Shown one piece after another: positions 35,856 through 44,548 of a stretch of 64,000 nt of DNA; positions within the stretch are counted from its first letter, which is position 1; every line of letters starts with the position of its first letter. The DNA comes from Gammaproteobacteria bacterium (lineage in GTDB: Bacteria; Pseudomonadota; Gammaproteobacteria; Pseudomonadales; Pseudohongiellaceae), in the NCBI GenBank assembly GCA_018661465.1, contig JABJIC010000028.1, positions 124,001 through 188,000 on the forward strand, written 5' to 3'. The position numbers and the translations under genes are program-made. The notes beneath the pieces were generated by a model. It was not told where the DNA came from, did not search any database, and worked only from the letters and a program-made list of their open reading frames with translations.

Positions 35856-36971
35856 ATGAATGAAACTGAAGCCTCGTCCCATGTGGCTTCAGGTATGCCG
35901 CCTTTGGATTTGTCTGGTAAAACAACTTCCTTTTTCGAATTCTGGCCTAGCTGGTTAATGTACTTTCCTGTTGGTGTGCAGTGGTTGTTATATTCCATTC
36001 GCTATCGCAGTCTCAGTCTTCCGCTTATTGCGAATCCTGCAATTTTCTTATCGGGGATGGTTGGAGTAGCTAAATCCGATGTGTTTGAGTCGGCAGGGAA
36101 GTATGCGCGTCAATATATACTTCCATGGGTTTTGCTGGAAATTGAGAGTGATGATGGGGATAAACACTACCAACAAGCACTAGAAAACCTCGAACAAGCC
36201 GGTTTTGATTTTCCATTGGTGGCAAAACCTAATATGGGGTGCCGGGGAGCGGGCGTTAAATTGCTAGCCGATGAGAATGAACTCCTTATGTATATCAAGG
36301 ATTTCCCCAAAGGAGGTTGCATTCAATTTCAAAAACTAAGCCAGTGGGAAGCTGAGGCCGGCGTATTCTATGTTCGTCATCCAGACGAGAGTAAGGGACA
36401 GATCACATCGCTTACCCTTAAATACACACCCTATGTTACTGGTGATGGTGTCTCCACATTGAGTGCTTTGGTAGGTGCCGATTCAAGGGCGGGGGAACTT
36501 CTTCATCTATACAGAGAGCGCCACTCAGCACGCTGGCAAGATGTAATTCCAGAAGGTGAGGATTATCGGCTGGTATTTTCAGCCAGTCACTGTCGAGGGG
36601 CGGTGTTCAGAGATGCGGCTCATCTAATTGACTCTAAATTGACCCATTCTCTGGATAAGATATTCGAAGACATACCAGGTTTCTATTACGGTCGGCTTGA
36701 TCTGAAATTCAAGAATACCGAGGATCTCACCATGGGTAAGAACTTTGAGATAATTGAAATCAATGGAGCAAGTTCAGAGTCGATAAATATATGGGACCGC
36801 AATACTGGCTTGGGCCAGGCTATTAAGACTCTGTTGCAGCAATATGGCACGCTGTTTAAACTAGGCCATGCTAACCGACGTCAGGGACATAAGCCTCCCG
36901 GTATCATGGCTCTCTATAAAGCCTGGCGTCACGAAAAAGAGCTAGTTAGGCAGTACCCTGAAAATGACTAA
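35856..36971 (+). CDS. ATP-grasp ligase-like protein
   Basis: 371 residues. The N-terminal third has a hydrophobic stretch (WPSWLMYFPVGVQWLLY) that may attach it to the membrane. The ATP-grasp core follows: PLVAKPNMGCRGAGVKLL (ATP-binding lysine and loop), FYYGRLDLKFK and the metal ligands in FEIIEINGASSE. This is the D-alanine ligase-like superfamily, whose members join a carboxylate to an amine or thiol. It overlaps the start of the dual acyltransferase gene by eight bases, so both proteins probably serve one pathway, perhaps lipid head-group formation (inference). Confidence 0.75.
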   Translation: MNETEASSHVASGMPPLDLSGKTTSFFEFWPSWLMYFPVGVQWLLYSIRYRSLSLPLIANPAIFLSGMVGVAKSDVFESAGKYARQYILPWVLLEIESDDGDKHYQQALENLEQAGFDFPLVAKPNMGCRGAGVKLLADENELLMYIKDFPKGGCIQFQKLSQWEAEAGVFYVRHPDESKGQITSLTLKYTPYVTGDGVSTLSALVGADSRAGELLHLYRERHSARWQDVIPEGEDYRLVFSASHCRGAVFRDAAHLIDSKLTHSLDKIFEDIPGFYYGRLDLKFKNTEDLTMGKNFEIIEINGASSESINIWDRNTGLGQAIKTLLQQYGTLFKLGHANRRQGHKPPGIMALYKAWRHEKELVRQYPEND

Positions 36972-38706
36972 TCCTTGCAGAATCCCACTCAAGCCCCGCG
37001 CACTTGCTGCCAGTCTCGAATTTGCTCTGGGCCTGGATAAACTGGGCAAGATCTATGACGAGCGTCCGCCAAACTCCACGCCTCACGAATTTCTAAAATA
37101 TACCCTGGATGCTCTGGGCGTTAGCCTGCGAATAAATAACACAGAAAACCTTGATGAGATTCCTCGCTCAGGTCCGCTGCTAATCGTTGCCAATCACCCC
37201 TTGGGCGGATTGGAAGGCGTTGCCATTGCTCACGTGATAGCCAGTATCAGGCCGGATTTGCAGGTGTTGACCAACGAACTGCTACGTCGCATTCCGGAGT
37301 TAGCAGATATATTTATAGGGGTTGATGTCTTGTCCTCAAATGCATCAGGAAATGTTGGCGGCATTAAACAGGTACACAGACACCTCAAGAATGATGGTGC
37401 CGTACTTATTTTCCCTGCAGGTATGGTTTCCGCTTACGAGCATAGTCAGCGCAGGATTCAGGATAGACCTTGGAATCGATTGGTTGGTCAATTGATCAAA
37501 CGTTATCAGTGTACTTGTTTGCCGGTTCACGTAGGCGGCAGAAACAGTCGTTTGTTTTATGGTGCCGGTCTTATTCATCCCCGTCTGCGAACTGTGCTAC
37601 TGCCCAGGCAATTAGCGAATAAGCAGGGCTTTGAGCTTCCTCTTACTTTTGGCAAGCCGGTTCCTGCAACAGAATTACGACTTCTGCAAAGTCCGATAGC
37701 TATAACAGAATACATACGGGTAAGTACCGAAGCACTGGGCCCCGAAGCGATCGTGCAGGCAAAATCCGATCATCAAGGCATCGATGAACTTCCTCTTAAG
37801 GAAATGGATGAAGGACTGGAATCTACTCTTTCCGATCTTCAGCAATATAGGCTCATAGAGCATGAGGAGTTCGATGTCTATTGCGCTCCCTTTGAGAGCC
37901 TCGGCGAGATCATGGAGCAAATTGCAGTTGCTCGAGAGGTAACCTTCCGTTCGGTAGGTGAGGGCACAGGCCTGTCTAAAGACTCTGACGAGTTTGATCC
38001 TCATTATCTGCATCTGTTTCTCTGGGATAAGGCTAATCATCGAATAGCTGGTGCCTATCGGGTAGGTCTGGTTGACGAGATCGTAGCTAAGTATGGCGTT
38101 AAGGGACTTTATAGCCGTTCGTTGTATGAATACGATGAGGAGTTTATTAATCAATTGGGTTCAGCTGTAGAGATGGGCAGGTCCTTTATCCATCCCGACT
38201 ACCAACGCAAACCTGTTGCTCTTAACCTGCTGTGGCGGGGAATTGGGCGAATATTAGTGGAGAATCCGCGCTATCACACATTATTTGGCTCGGTAAGTAT
38301 CTCGAGGGAATATAGCGACCTGGCAAGATCGCTGATAGCCGATGCCATGCTAACTAATTTCCGGGCTAGTGAATTTGATCAGTTGGTGAAGCCTCTATTG
38401 CCTCACAAAGTACACAACAGAGTATGGACAGAAAACATGCTAACGGAGTTAGCTAATGTTAAAATGCTCAGCAAGTTGATCGGTCGGTGTAATCCCGGCA
38501 AAGGTGTGCCGGTATTGCTGCGCCACTATCTCTCGGTTAATGGGAAACTGGTTTGTTTTAATCTGCACCCCAATTTCAGTGACTCACTGGAAGGACTGAT
38601 AATTGTAGATGCGCGGCAGACCGACGCGAAGACCCTAACTCGATTTCTCGGCAATGAAGGATATGAGCACTTCATATCCTTTCACAAATTGGAAGAAACA
38701 GCCTAA
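36964..38706 (+). CDS. Dual-domain acyltransferase (PlsC-like plus OlsB-like GNAT)
   Basis: 580 residues. Residues ~60-270 are a PlsC/lysophospholipid acyltransferase: VANHPLGGLEG (HP-x4-E, with Glu where most relatives have Asp) and FPAGMVSA. Residues ~280-510 match the hemolysin-like GNAT of ornithine-lipid synthesis (OlsB): VAREVTFRSVGEGTG, LFLWDKANHRIAGAYRVG and SAVEMGRSFIHPDYQ. The order resembles OlsF, which makes ornithine lipids by N- and then O-acylation. The coupled ATP-grasp gene is unusual for ornithine-lipid synthesis. Likely a peripheral inner-membrane enzyme. Confidence 0.85.
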   Translation: MTNPCRIPLKPRALAASLEFALGLDKLGKIYDERPPNSTPHEFLKYTLDALGVSLRINNTENLDEIPRSGPLLIVANHPLGGLEGVAIAHVIASIRPDLQVLTNELLRRIPELADIFIGVDVLSSNASGNVGGIKQVHRHLKNDGAVLIFPAGMVSAYEHSQRRIQDRPWNRLVGQLIKRYQCTCLPVHVGGRNSRLFYGAGLIHPRLRTVLLPRQLANKQGFELPLTFGKPVPATELRLLQSPIAITEYIRVSTEALGPEAIVQAKSDHQGIDELPLKEMDEGLESTLSDLQQYRLIEHEEFDVYCAPFESLGEIMEQIAVAREVTFRSVGEGTGLSKDSDEFDPHYLHLFLWDKANHRIAGAYRVGLVDEIVAKYGVKGLYSRSLYEYDEEFINQLGSAVEMGRSFIHPDYQRKPVALNLLWRGIGRILVENPRYHTLFGSVSISREYSDLARSLIADAMLTNFRASEFDQLVKPLLPHKVHNRVWTENMLTELANVKMLSKLIGRCNPGKGVPVLLRHYLSVNGKLVCFNLHPNFSDSLEGLIIVDARQTDAKTLTRFLGNEGYEHFISFHKLEETA

Positions 38707-38708
38707 AC

Positions 38709-38945
38709 ATGCAAAAGTTGTCCTCAATATTAAAGATTCTCCTTTCAGGGCTGTTGCTAATCGCTGCCTTGGCGACAGCAGTGAACTTGATCCTGCTTAC
38801 TATGCGTCCTGAGACCATTTCCGTAGTGAATGCTCTGATTGGGCAGGGTGTGATTATTATCGCCCTGTTGGCCTTTTCGAGGGTTATGTTCCGGAAAGGA
38901 AAGGCAGGGCTGACTTCAACAGGAAATCCCCCGGAAAACGAGTAA
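38709..38945 (+). CDS. Two-helix small membrane protein
   Basis: 78 residues starting two bases after the acyltransferase stop, therefore in its operon. Two hydrophobic segments (ILKILLSGLLLIAALATAVNLILL and IGQGVIIIALLAFSRVMF) and a polar C-terminal tail. No family recognised. Position suggests an accessory role in the lipid pathway. Confidence 0.7.
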   Translation: MQKLSSILKILLSGLLLIAALATAVNLILLTMRPETISVVNALIGQGVIIIALLAFSRVMFRKGKAGLTSTGNPPENE

Positions 38946-39005
38946 ACCGCCCTTGGGCCTGACTTTTCCTGGTTCCACGAGTCTCACTTCAGTAACAATC
39001 AATCC

Positions 39006-39034
39006 TGCACAGTTTCTGGATAAAAGAGTATAAT
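39006..39034 (+). promoter_or_regulatory. Likely ribF promoter
   Basis: TGCACA (39006-39011), a 17-base spacer, and a perfect TATAAT (39029-39034), 28 bases before the ribF ATG. The -35 matches only four of six. Confidence 0.5.
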
Positions 39035-39062
39035 TTCGCGCTTTTCCGGTACGTCACTGAAT

Positions 39063-40007
39063 ATGATCATTTTTGAAGATCCGAATCGTTTTTCTCAGTT
39101 GCAGCAGAGCTGCGTCGCCACCATTGGTAAGTTTGATGGCGTGCACCTTGGTCATCAGTTAATACTGGACCAGCTCAAACAGAAGGCTGAGCAATTTAGC
39201 CTGCCTTCTCTGGTAATTCTGATAGAGCCCCATCCTGAGGAGTTTTTTGCTGCCTCGGCTGATGATTGTCCGGCGCGCCTGACAGTGGTTTCGGAAAAAT
39301 TAGAATTGCTGGAGAGTTTTGGAATCGACTATGTGTTTCAGCTCAAATTTAATCGTGAGCTGAGCCAGCTATGTGCCGATGACTATATTAAGGATATTCT
39401 GGTTAATGGATTAGGCATCGCCAGTTTTATCGTGGGCAATGATTTCCGCTTTGGTCACAAGAGAGGGGGAGACTTTTCCCTGCTGCGCCAACGGGGAGAG
39501 GAGTACGGCTTCGAAGTCGTTGAAACGGCAGCTTACGAGCGCAATGGTCTGCGAATAAGCAGTACTTACATCCGCGAAGAATTGGCTAAGGCAAATTTTG
39601 ATTTAGTTGAACAATTGCTTGGACGTGCGTTTTCCATCAAGGGAGAAGTGGTACAGGGACAGCAATTAGGGACAGGCCTGGGTTTTCCCACTTGTAATAT
39701 AAATCCTCAACGGCAAAAAATACCTCTTGTCGGTGTGTATGCTTGTGAAGTCAGGTTGGGGGATCGCTTCCACCCGGCAGCAGTAAATATTGGGTATAGG
39801 CCAACTATTAGTAATGCTGATGGTTCAGCGTTATTAGAAGCACATATTCTGGATTTCAATGAAGATCTCTATGGCAAAACCATTGAAGTGATTTTCAGAA
39901 AAAAGATTAGAGATGAAGTTAAATTTGATGGACTCGAGGCATTGAAACAACAAATCGCTGCCGATGTCGATCAGGTAAGAGAGCTTTTAAACGGAGTTTC
40001 ACAGTAG
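39063..40007 (+). CDS. ribF: Bifunctional riboflavin kinase/FAD synthetase
   Basis: 314 residues, normal length. N-terminal FAD synthetase: [12 protein letters not shown] and [18 protein letters not shown]-terminal riboflavin kinase: [11 protein letters not shown] and [21 protein letters not shown], and [11 protein letters not shown]. It makes FMN then FAD from riboflavin and ATP in the cytoplasm. First gene of the conserved ribF-ileS-fkpB-ispH cluster. Confidence 0.97.
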   Translation: MIIFEDPNRFSQLQQSCVATIGKFDGVHLGHQLILDQLKQKAEQFSLPSLVILIEPHPEEFFAASADDCPARLTVVSEKLELLESFGIDYVFQLKFNRELSQLCADDYIKDILVNGLGIASFIVGNDFRFGHKRGGDFSLLRQRGEEYGFEVVETAAYERNGLRISSTYIREELAKANFDLVEQLLGRAFSIKGEVVQGQQLGTGLGFPTCNINPQRQKIPLVGVYACEVRLGDRFHPAAVNIGYRPTISNADGSALLEAHILDFNEDLYGKTIEVIFRKKIRDEVKFDGLEALKQQIAADVDQVRELLNGVSQ

Positions 40008-40044
40008 CTATTTGCATAGCGCAAAATCAAGAAGTACTAAGACC

Positions 40045-42864
40045 ATGAGTGATTACAAAGACACATTGAATCTTCCCCATACGGATTTCCCGATGAAGGC
40101 GAGCCTCGCCCAACGGGAGCCCGGTATGTTGGCAAACTGGCAAGAGCTGGATCTCTATAAGCGAATTGCTGAAAAGAATGCTGGCAAACCAAAGTTCATT
40201 CTTCATGATGGGCCTCCCTATGCAAATGGTGAGCTGCATCTTGGTCATGCGATTAATAAATCACTGAAGGACTTCGTAGTAAAGGCCAAGTCCTTAAACG
40301 GCTTTGACGCGCCATATATCCCAGGTTGGGACTGCCATGGCCTGCCTATTGAACACAATGTGGAAAAAAAGAAGGGTAAGGCGGGGCAAAAAATATCCCA
40401 TGCCGACTTCCGAACTGCTTGTCGAGAATATGCCGCCAAGCAAGTAGAAATTCAGAAAAAGGGTTTTATTCGTCTCGGTGTTTTAGGTGACTGGGACAAC
40501 CCCTATCTGACAATGAACTTTAACAATGAAGCAGATATTGTCCGCTCTCTGGGAAAAATTGTTGCCAACGGGCATTTGGTCAAGGGATACAAGCCAGTCT
40601 ACTGGAGTGTCGTGGGAGCCTCAGCTCTGGCTGAGGCGGAAGTTGAGTATCAAGACAAAACTTCATTCGCTATCGACGTACGCTTTGCTGCCAATGATGC
40701 GCAATCGTTGTTATCCATTTTTGGCGTTGATGCCTCAAGCGATAGCCTATCAGTTGTTATTTGGACTACAACACCGTGGACGCTGCCTTCAAATCAAGCA
40801 GTTTGCCTCCATGCTGAATTGCAATACGCTCTGGTTCGCTGCGATCTGGAAAACGGAAGTGAACTATTGATTTTGGCCAAAGACATGGTGGGCACAATCA
40901 TGGCCAGGTACAAGTGCGAGAATTATGAAATTCTGGCAGAAGTATCCGGTGAGGCTCTGGAAAATCAACAACTGCAGCATCCATTCGTGGAAAGGAATGT
41001 CCCTGTAATTCTTGGTGAGCACGTGACTACGGAAGCTGGTACAGGTGCGGTACATACAGCGCCAGATCATGGCGTTGACGACTTTAATGTCGGTAAGAAT
41101 TATGGTCTTGGCACTCTTAATCTGGTGGATGAAAATGGTGTCTTCACGTCGGCGGCGGGGGACTTTGCTGGCGGGCATGTTTACAAAGTAGATGAAGATG
41201 TCATCGAGAAGTTGAAAGAAAACCAAGCGCTGGTCGCCGTGGAAAAAATCACTCACAGCTATGCTCATTGCTGGCGAACTAAAACCCCACTTATATATCG
41301 TGCCACGCCTCAGTGGTTTATAAGCATGAGTGAAAAGGATTTACTGGGTTCAGCCCTGGATGCAGTGCAGGACATCAATTGGCTGCCGGATTGGGGTAAG
41401 GCTCGCATGGAGTTGATGCTTAAGGGCAGCCCTGATTGGTGTGTTTCCAGACAGCGAACCTGGGGAGTTCCAATTACCTTGTTTGTGAATAAAGAATCCC
41501 AAGAGCTTCATCCGGATATGCCGGCGCTTATCGAACAAGTTGCTCAGAGAATCGAAAAAGAGGGAATCGAAGCCTGGTTTCAATTGGAGCCCGAAGAATT
41601 ATTGGGTGACGATGCTTCGCTCTATGAGAAAGTTACAGATACTCTTGATGTCTGGTTTGATTCTGGAGTAAGCCATTATTCGGTAATGTCGAAGAGAGAT
41701 GAACTCAGCTACCCGGCAGATTTATATCTCGAAGGTTCGGATCAGCATCGAGGTTGGTTTCAATCATCTTTGAAAACAGCAATCGCGATGAATGGAACCG
41801 CACCCTATAAGGAAGTGTTAACCCATGGATTTTTCGTTGATGCGGAAGGGCGCAAGATGTCCAAGTCCATTGGTAACACGGTAGCTCCTGAGAAAATATT
41901 TCAGCAATACGGTGCAGACATACTGCGACTCTGGGTAGCGGCTACAGATATCCGCGGAGAGATGACTGTCTCAGATGAGATATTCAAACGTGTCGCAGAC
42001 TCCTATAGACGAATCAGAAACACATCTCGTTTCATGTTATCTAATCTTAGTGGTTTTGATCCGGCTACAGACTTACTTGCGCCCGATGACATGATTGCGC
42101 TGGATTACTGGATTACCAGACAGTGTCAGCTTCTTCAAAAAGAAGTGATTGGCCATTATGAAAATTACAATTTTTTGAATGTGTATCAGAAAATTCATAA
42201 CTTCTGTGTTATCGAATTGGGTGGCTTTTATCTCGACGTGATAAAGGATCGTCAGTACACCTGTCAGAGTGACAGTGTAGCGAGGCGTTCAACGCAAACC
42301 GCGCTGTACCATATTTTGGAAATGTTTAGCCGCTTGATCGCACCAATTCTAAGTTTCACCGGTGATGAGATATGGAAGAGTATTCCTGGAGAGCGAGCAG
42401 AGTCCGTATTTCTTTCAAATTTCAGTGAGTCAGAAGCAGAATATCCTGAGTCCGCGGAATTGAATGATGCATTCTGGCAGAAACTTATGGCAGTGAAGAC
42501 TGCGGTAAATAAAGAACTCGAAGCGAAACGGGCGGAGAAGTCTGTAGGCGCCAGCCTGAGTGCGGAAGTAGATTTATATTGCGATTCCCAGACGGCAGAA
42601 ATTCTCAATCGTCTGGGTTCAGAACTTCGCTTTGTGCTCATAGTATCAAGAGTTGGCGTGTCTCCTCTCGAAGAAGCTCCTGCCACGGCTATTGCATCTG
42701 AAGCAGATGGATTGAAAATTGTGGTGAAGGCTTCCGATCATGAGAAGTGTGAACGCTGCTGGCATCATCGTGAAGATGTCGGAAGCGATGCCAAGCATCC
42801 GGAACTCTGTCAGCGCTGTGTGGAAAACATCGAAGGCGAGGGTGAATATAGAAGTTTTGCCTGA
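40045..42864 (+). CDS. ileS: Isoleucyl-tRNA synthetase
   Basis: 939 residues from the ATG at 40045; a start 33 bases upstream would add residues unlike relatives. Class-I motifs: GELHLGHA (HLGH at 65-68) and KMSKS near residue 604. The editing domain has [12 protein letters not shown]. The C-terminus carries the zinc site [10 protein letters not shown] with a second CQRC pair, as in bacterial IleRS. It charges tRNA-Ile in the cytoplasm. 37 bases after ribF and two before fkpB. Confidence 0.98.
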   Translation: MSDYKDTLNLPHTDFPMKASLAQREPGMLANWQELDLYKRIAEKNAGKPKFILHDGPPYANGELHLGHAINKSLKDFVVKAKSLNGFDAPYIPGWDCHGLPIEHNVEKKKGKAGQKISHADFRTACREYAAKQVEIQKKGFIRLGVLGDWDNPYLTMNFNNEADIVRSLGKIVANGHLVKGYKPVYWSVVGASALAEAEVEYQDKTSFAIDVRFAANDAQSLLSIFGVDASSDSLSVVIWTTTPWTLPSNQAVCLHAELQYALVRCDLENGSELLILAKDMVGTIMARYKCENYEILAEVSGEALENQQLQHPFVERNVPVILGEHVTTEAGTGAVHTAPDHGVDDFNVGKNYGLGTLNLVDENGVFTSAAGDFAGGHVYKVDEDVIEKLKENQALVAVEKITHSYAHCWRTKTPLIYRATPQWFISMSEKDLLGSALDAVQDINWLPDWGKARMELMLKGSPDWCVSRQRTWGVPITLFVNKESQELHPDMPALIEQVAQRIEKEGIEAWFQLEPEELLGDDASLYEKVTDTLDVWFDSGVSHYSVMSKRDELSYPADLYLEGSDQHRGWFQSSLKTAIAMNGTAPYKEVLTHGFFVDAEGRKMSKSIGNTVAPEKIFQQYGADILRLWVAATDIRGEMTVSDEIFKRVADSYRRIRNTSRFMLSNLSGFDPATDLLAPDDMIALDYWITRQCQLLQKEVIGHYENYNFLNVYQKIHNFCVIELGGFYLDVIKDRQYTCQSDSVARRSTQTALYHILEMFSRLIAPILSFTGDEIWKSIPGERAESVFLSNFSESEAEYPESAELNDAFWQKLMAVKTAVNKELEAKRAEKSVGASLSAEVDLYCDSQTAEILNRLGSELRFVLIVSRVGVSPLEEAPATAIASEADGLKIVVKASDHEKCERCWHHREDVGSDAKHPELCQRCVENIEGEGEYRSFA

Positions 42865-42866
42865 TT

Positions 42867-43349
42867 ATGGACTCTTGCCTAATAGAATCCTCCTGTCGAG
42901 TTAGTCTTCATTTTTCGCTGTCACTGACAAATGGTGAAACGATCGATTCCAACTTCGAGGGAAAACCCGCTAGTTTCCGTCTCGGAGACGGAAGTATGTT
43001 GCCTGGCTTTGAACAAAAATTGCTAGGCCTTTGTGCTGGTTCTGAGCTGGAAGTTCTTATACCTGCAGAGCAGGCGTTCGGAGAAATCAATTTAGGCAAT
43101 CAGCAGTGCTTTGCCATTGCCAAGTTTAGAAATTTACTGGAAGATGAGCTGATGCCTGCCGAAATCGGCAGTGTGGTGTCGTTTAAAGATGCCGGTGGCT
43201 TTGATTTGCCCGGTGTTGTTTTCAAAATAACTGATGAGTCTGTTTATGTTGACTTCAATCATCCCCTTGCCGGCAGGGAAATTCTGTTTAAAGCGAAAAT
43301 TGTATCTGTAATGCCCGCCGACGTTAACGCAGTCGAAATCAAATTGTAA
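42867..43349 (+). CDS. fkpB: FKBP-type peptidyl-prolyl isomerase (FkpB/SlpA)
   Basis: 160 residues. The split FKBP core with an inserted 'insert-in-flap' domain fits SlpA: GKPASFRLGDGSMLPGFEQ and LIPAEQAFGE, then DFNHPLAGREILFKAKIV. It assists folding by isomerising proline bonds, in the cytoplasm. Here it directly follows ileS; in most gammaproteobacteria lspA sits between them. Confidence 0.93.
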   Translation: MDSCLIESSCRVSLHFSLSLTNGETIDSNFEGKPASFRLGDGSMLPGFEQKLLGLCAGSELEVLIPAEQAFGEINLGNQQCFAIAKFRNLLEDELMPAEIGSVVSFKDAGGFDLPGVVFKITDESVYVDFNHPLAGREILFKAKIVSVMPADVNAVEIKL

Positions 43350-43418
43350 TTCCAGCTCTAATTTTTATTCTAACTTTTGGTTTAACTCTAATATTAACCG
43401 CAGCTCAAATTTACAACG

Positions 43419-44402
43419 ATGAATATTCAAATATCCTCAAACTCTGAAGCATCTATCAGGTTGGCAAACCCCAGGGGGTTTTGTGCCGGCGTTGATCGCG
43501 CAATCGATATAGTTAATCGCGCTCTCGATATATTTGGTGCGCCTATTTATGTTCGTCATGAAGTAGTGCATAACAAGTTTGTGGTGGATACTCTGCGTAC
43601 ACGAGGAGCCATATTTGTCGATGAACTGGAAGACATTCCGCTTATTGATAGCGAAGGTCGATCTTCTATCGTGGTTTTCAGCGCCCACGGCGTATCTCAG
43701 GCCGTAAAGGAAGAAGCCGAAGACAAGGGCTACAAGATATTTGATGCAACTTGTCCTCTGGTTACAAAAGTTCATCTTGAGGTGATCAAGTTTAGTAAGG
43801 ACGGCAGAGAATGTGTTCTCATCGGTCATCAATTCCATCCGGAAGTGGAAGGCACAATGGGGCAGTACGATGAGTCTGCCGGCGGCAAAATCTATCTGGT
43901 TGAATCTGTCGCAGATGCCCTGGGCCTGCAGGTTCAAAACCCGGATAATCTTTCCTATGTCACCCAGACCACTTTGTCCATGGATGATACGTCCAAGGTC
44001 ATCGATGCCCTGCGGGGTCGATTTCCATCCATTCAGGGCCCACGAAAGAAAGACATCTGTTATGCCACGCAAAACCGCCAGGACGCTGTTAAGCAATTGG
44101 CACTGGAATGTGATCTCTTATTGGTTGTCGGCTCGCCTAATAGCTCCAATTCGAATCGACTAAGGGAGCTGGCTGAACGACTAGGCTGTGTCTCTTACCT
44201 GATAGACAGTGTGGATGACATCGAGACAAGCTGGTTCGAAGACAAGTCCAGGTTTGGCATTACAGCAGGTGCCTCGGCGCCAGAGGTTCTGGTTGAGCAA
44301 GTCATCGAGAAGCTGCGGGAGATCTGTCACGTGGCTCCCGAAGAGTTAGAAGGAGTCGAAGAAAACATTGTCTTCAGCATGCCTCGAGATTTACGGGAAT
44401 AA
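43419..44402 (+). CDS. ispH: 4-hydroxy-3-methylbut-2-enyl diphosphate reductase
   Basis: 327 residues. Three iron-sulfur Cys residues, C22 ([12 protein letters not shown]), C112 (DATCPLV) and C214 (DICYATQN), and the substrate motif [10 protein letters not shown]. It completes the MEP pathway by producing IPP and DMAPP. 69 bases follow fkpB without a clear terminator, in the conserved order. Confidence 0.97.
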   Translation: MNIQISSNSEASIRLANPRGFCAGVDRAIDIVNRALDIFGAPIYVRHEVVHNKFVVDTLRTRGAIFVDELEDIPLIDSEGRSSIVVFSAHGVSQAVKEEAEDKGYKIFDATCPLVTKVHLEVIKFSKDGRECVLIGHQFHPEVEGTMGQYDESAGGKIYLVESVADALGLQVQNPDNLSYVTQTTLSMDDTSKVIDALRGRFPSIQGPRKKDICYATQNRQDAVKQLALECDLLLVVGSPNSSNSNRLRELAERLGCVSYLIDSVDDIETSWFEDKSRFGITAGASAPEVLVEQVIEKLREICHVAPEELEGVEENIVFSMPRDLRE

Positions 44403-44548
44403 GCCTGTAGCATTGAGCGGCAGTCTTAGGGCATGAGCTAAAAACTCAGCACTCAGTATCATCCTCCCAAGGGAATTCTTCCTAAGCTATCCAATTAATC
44501 TTTTGCGATATATTATATCTAGCCAGAATACAGCAGCTGGCTTCTTGA

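Noticed and set aside
42867..43349. lspA fused or hidden in the fkpB region
   Set aside because: The whole segment reads as FKBP-type isomerase with no membrane helices.
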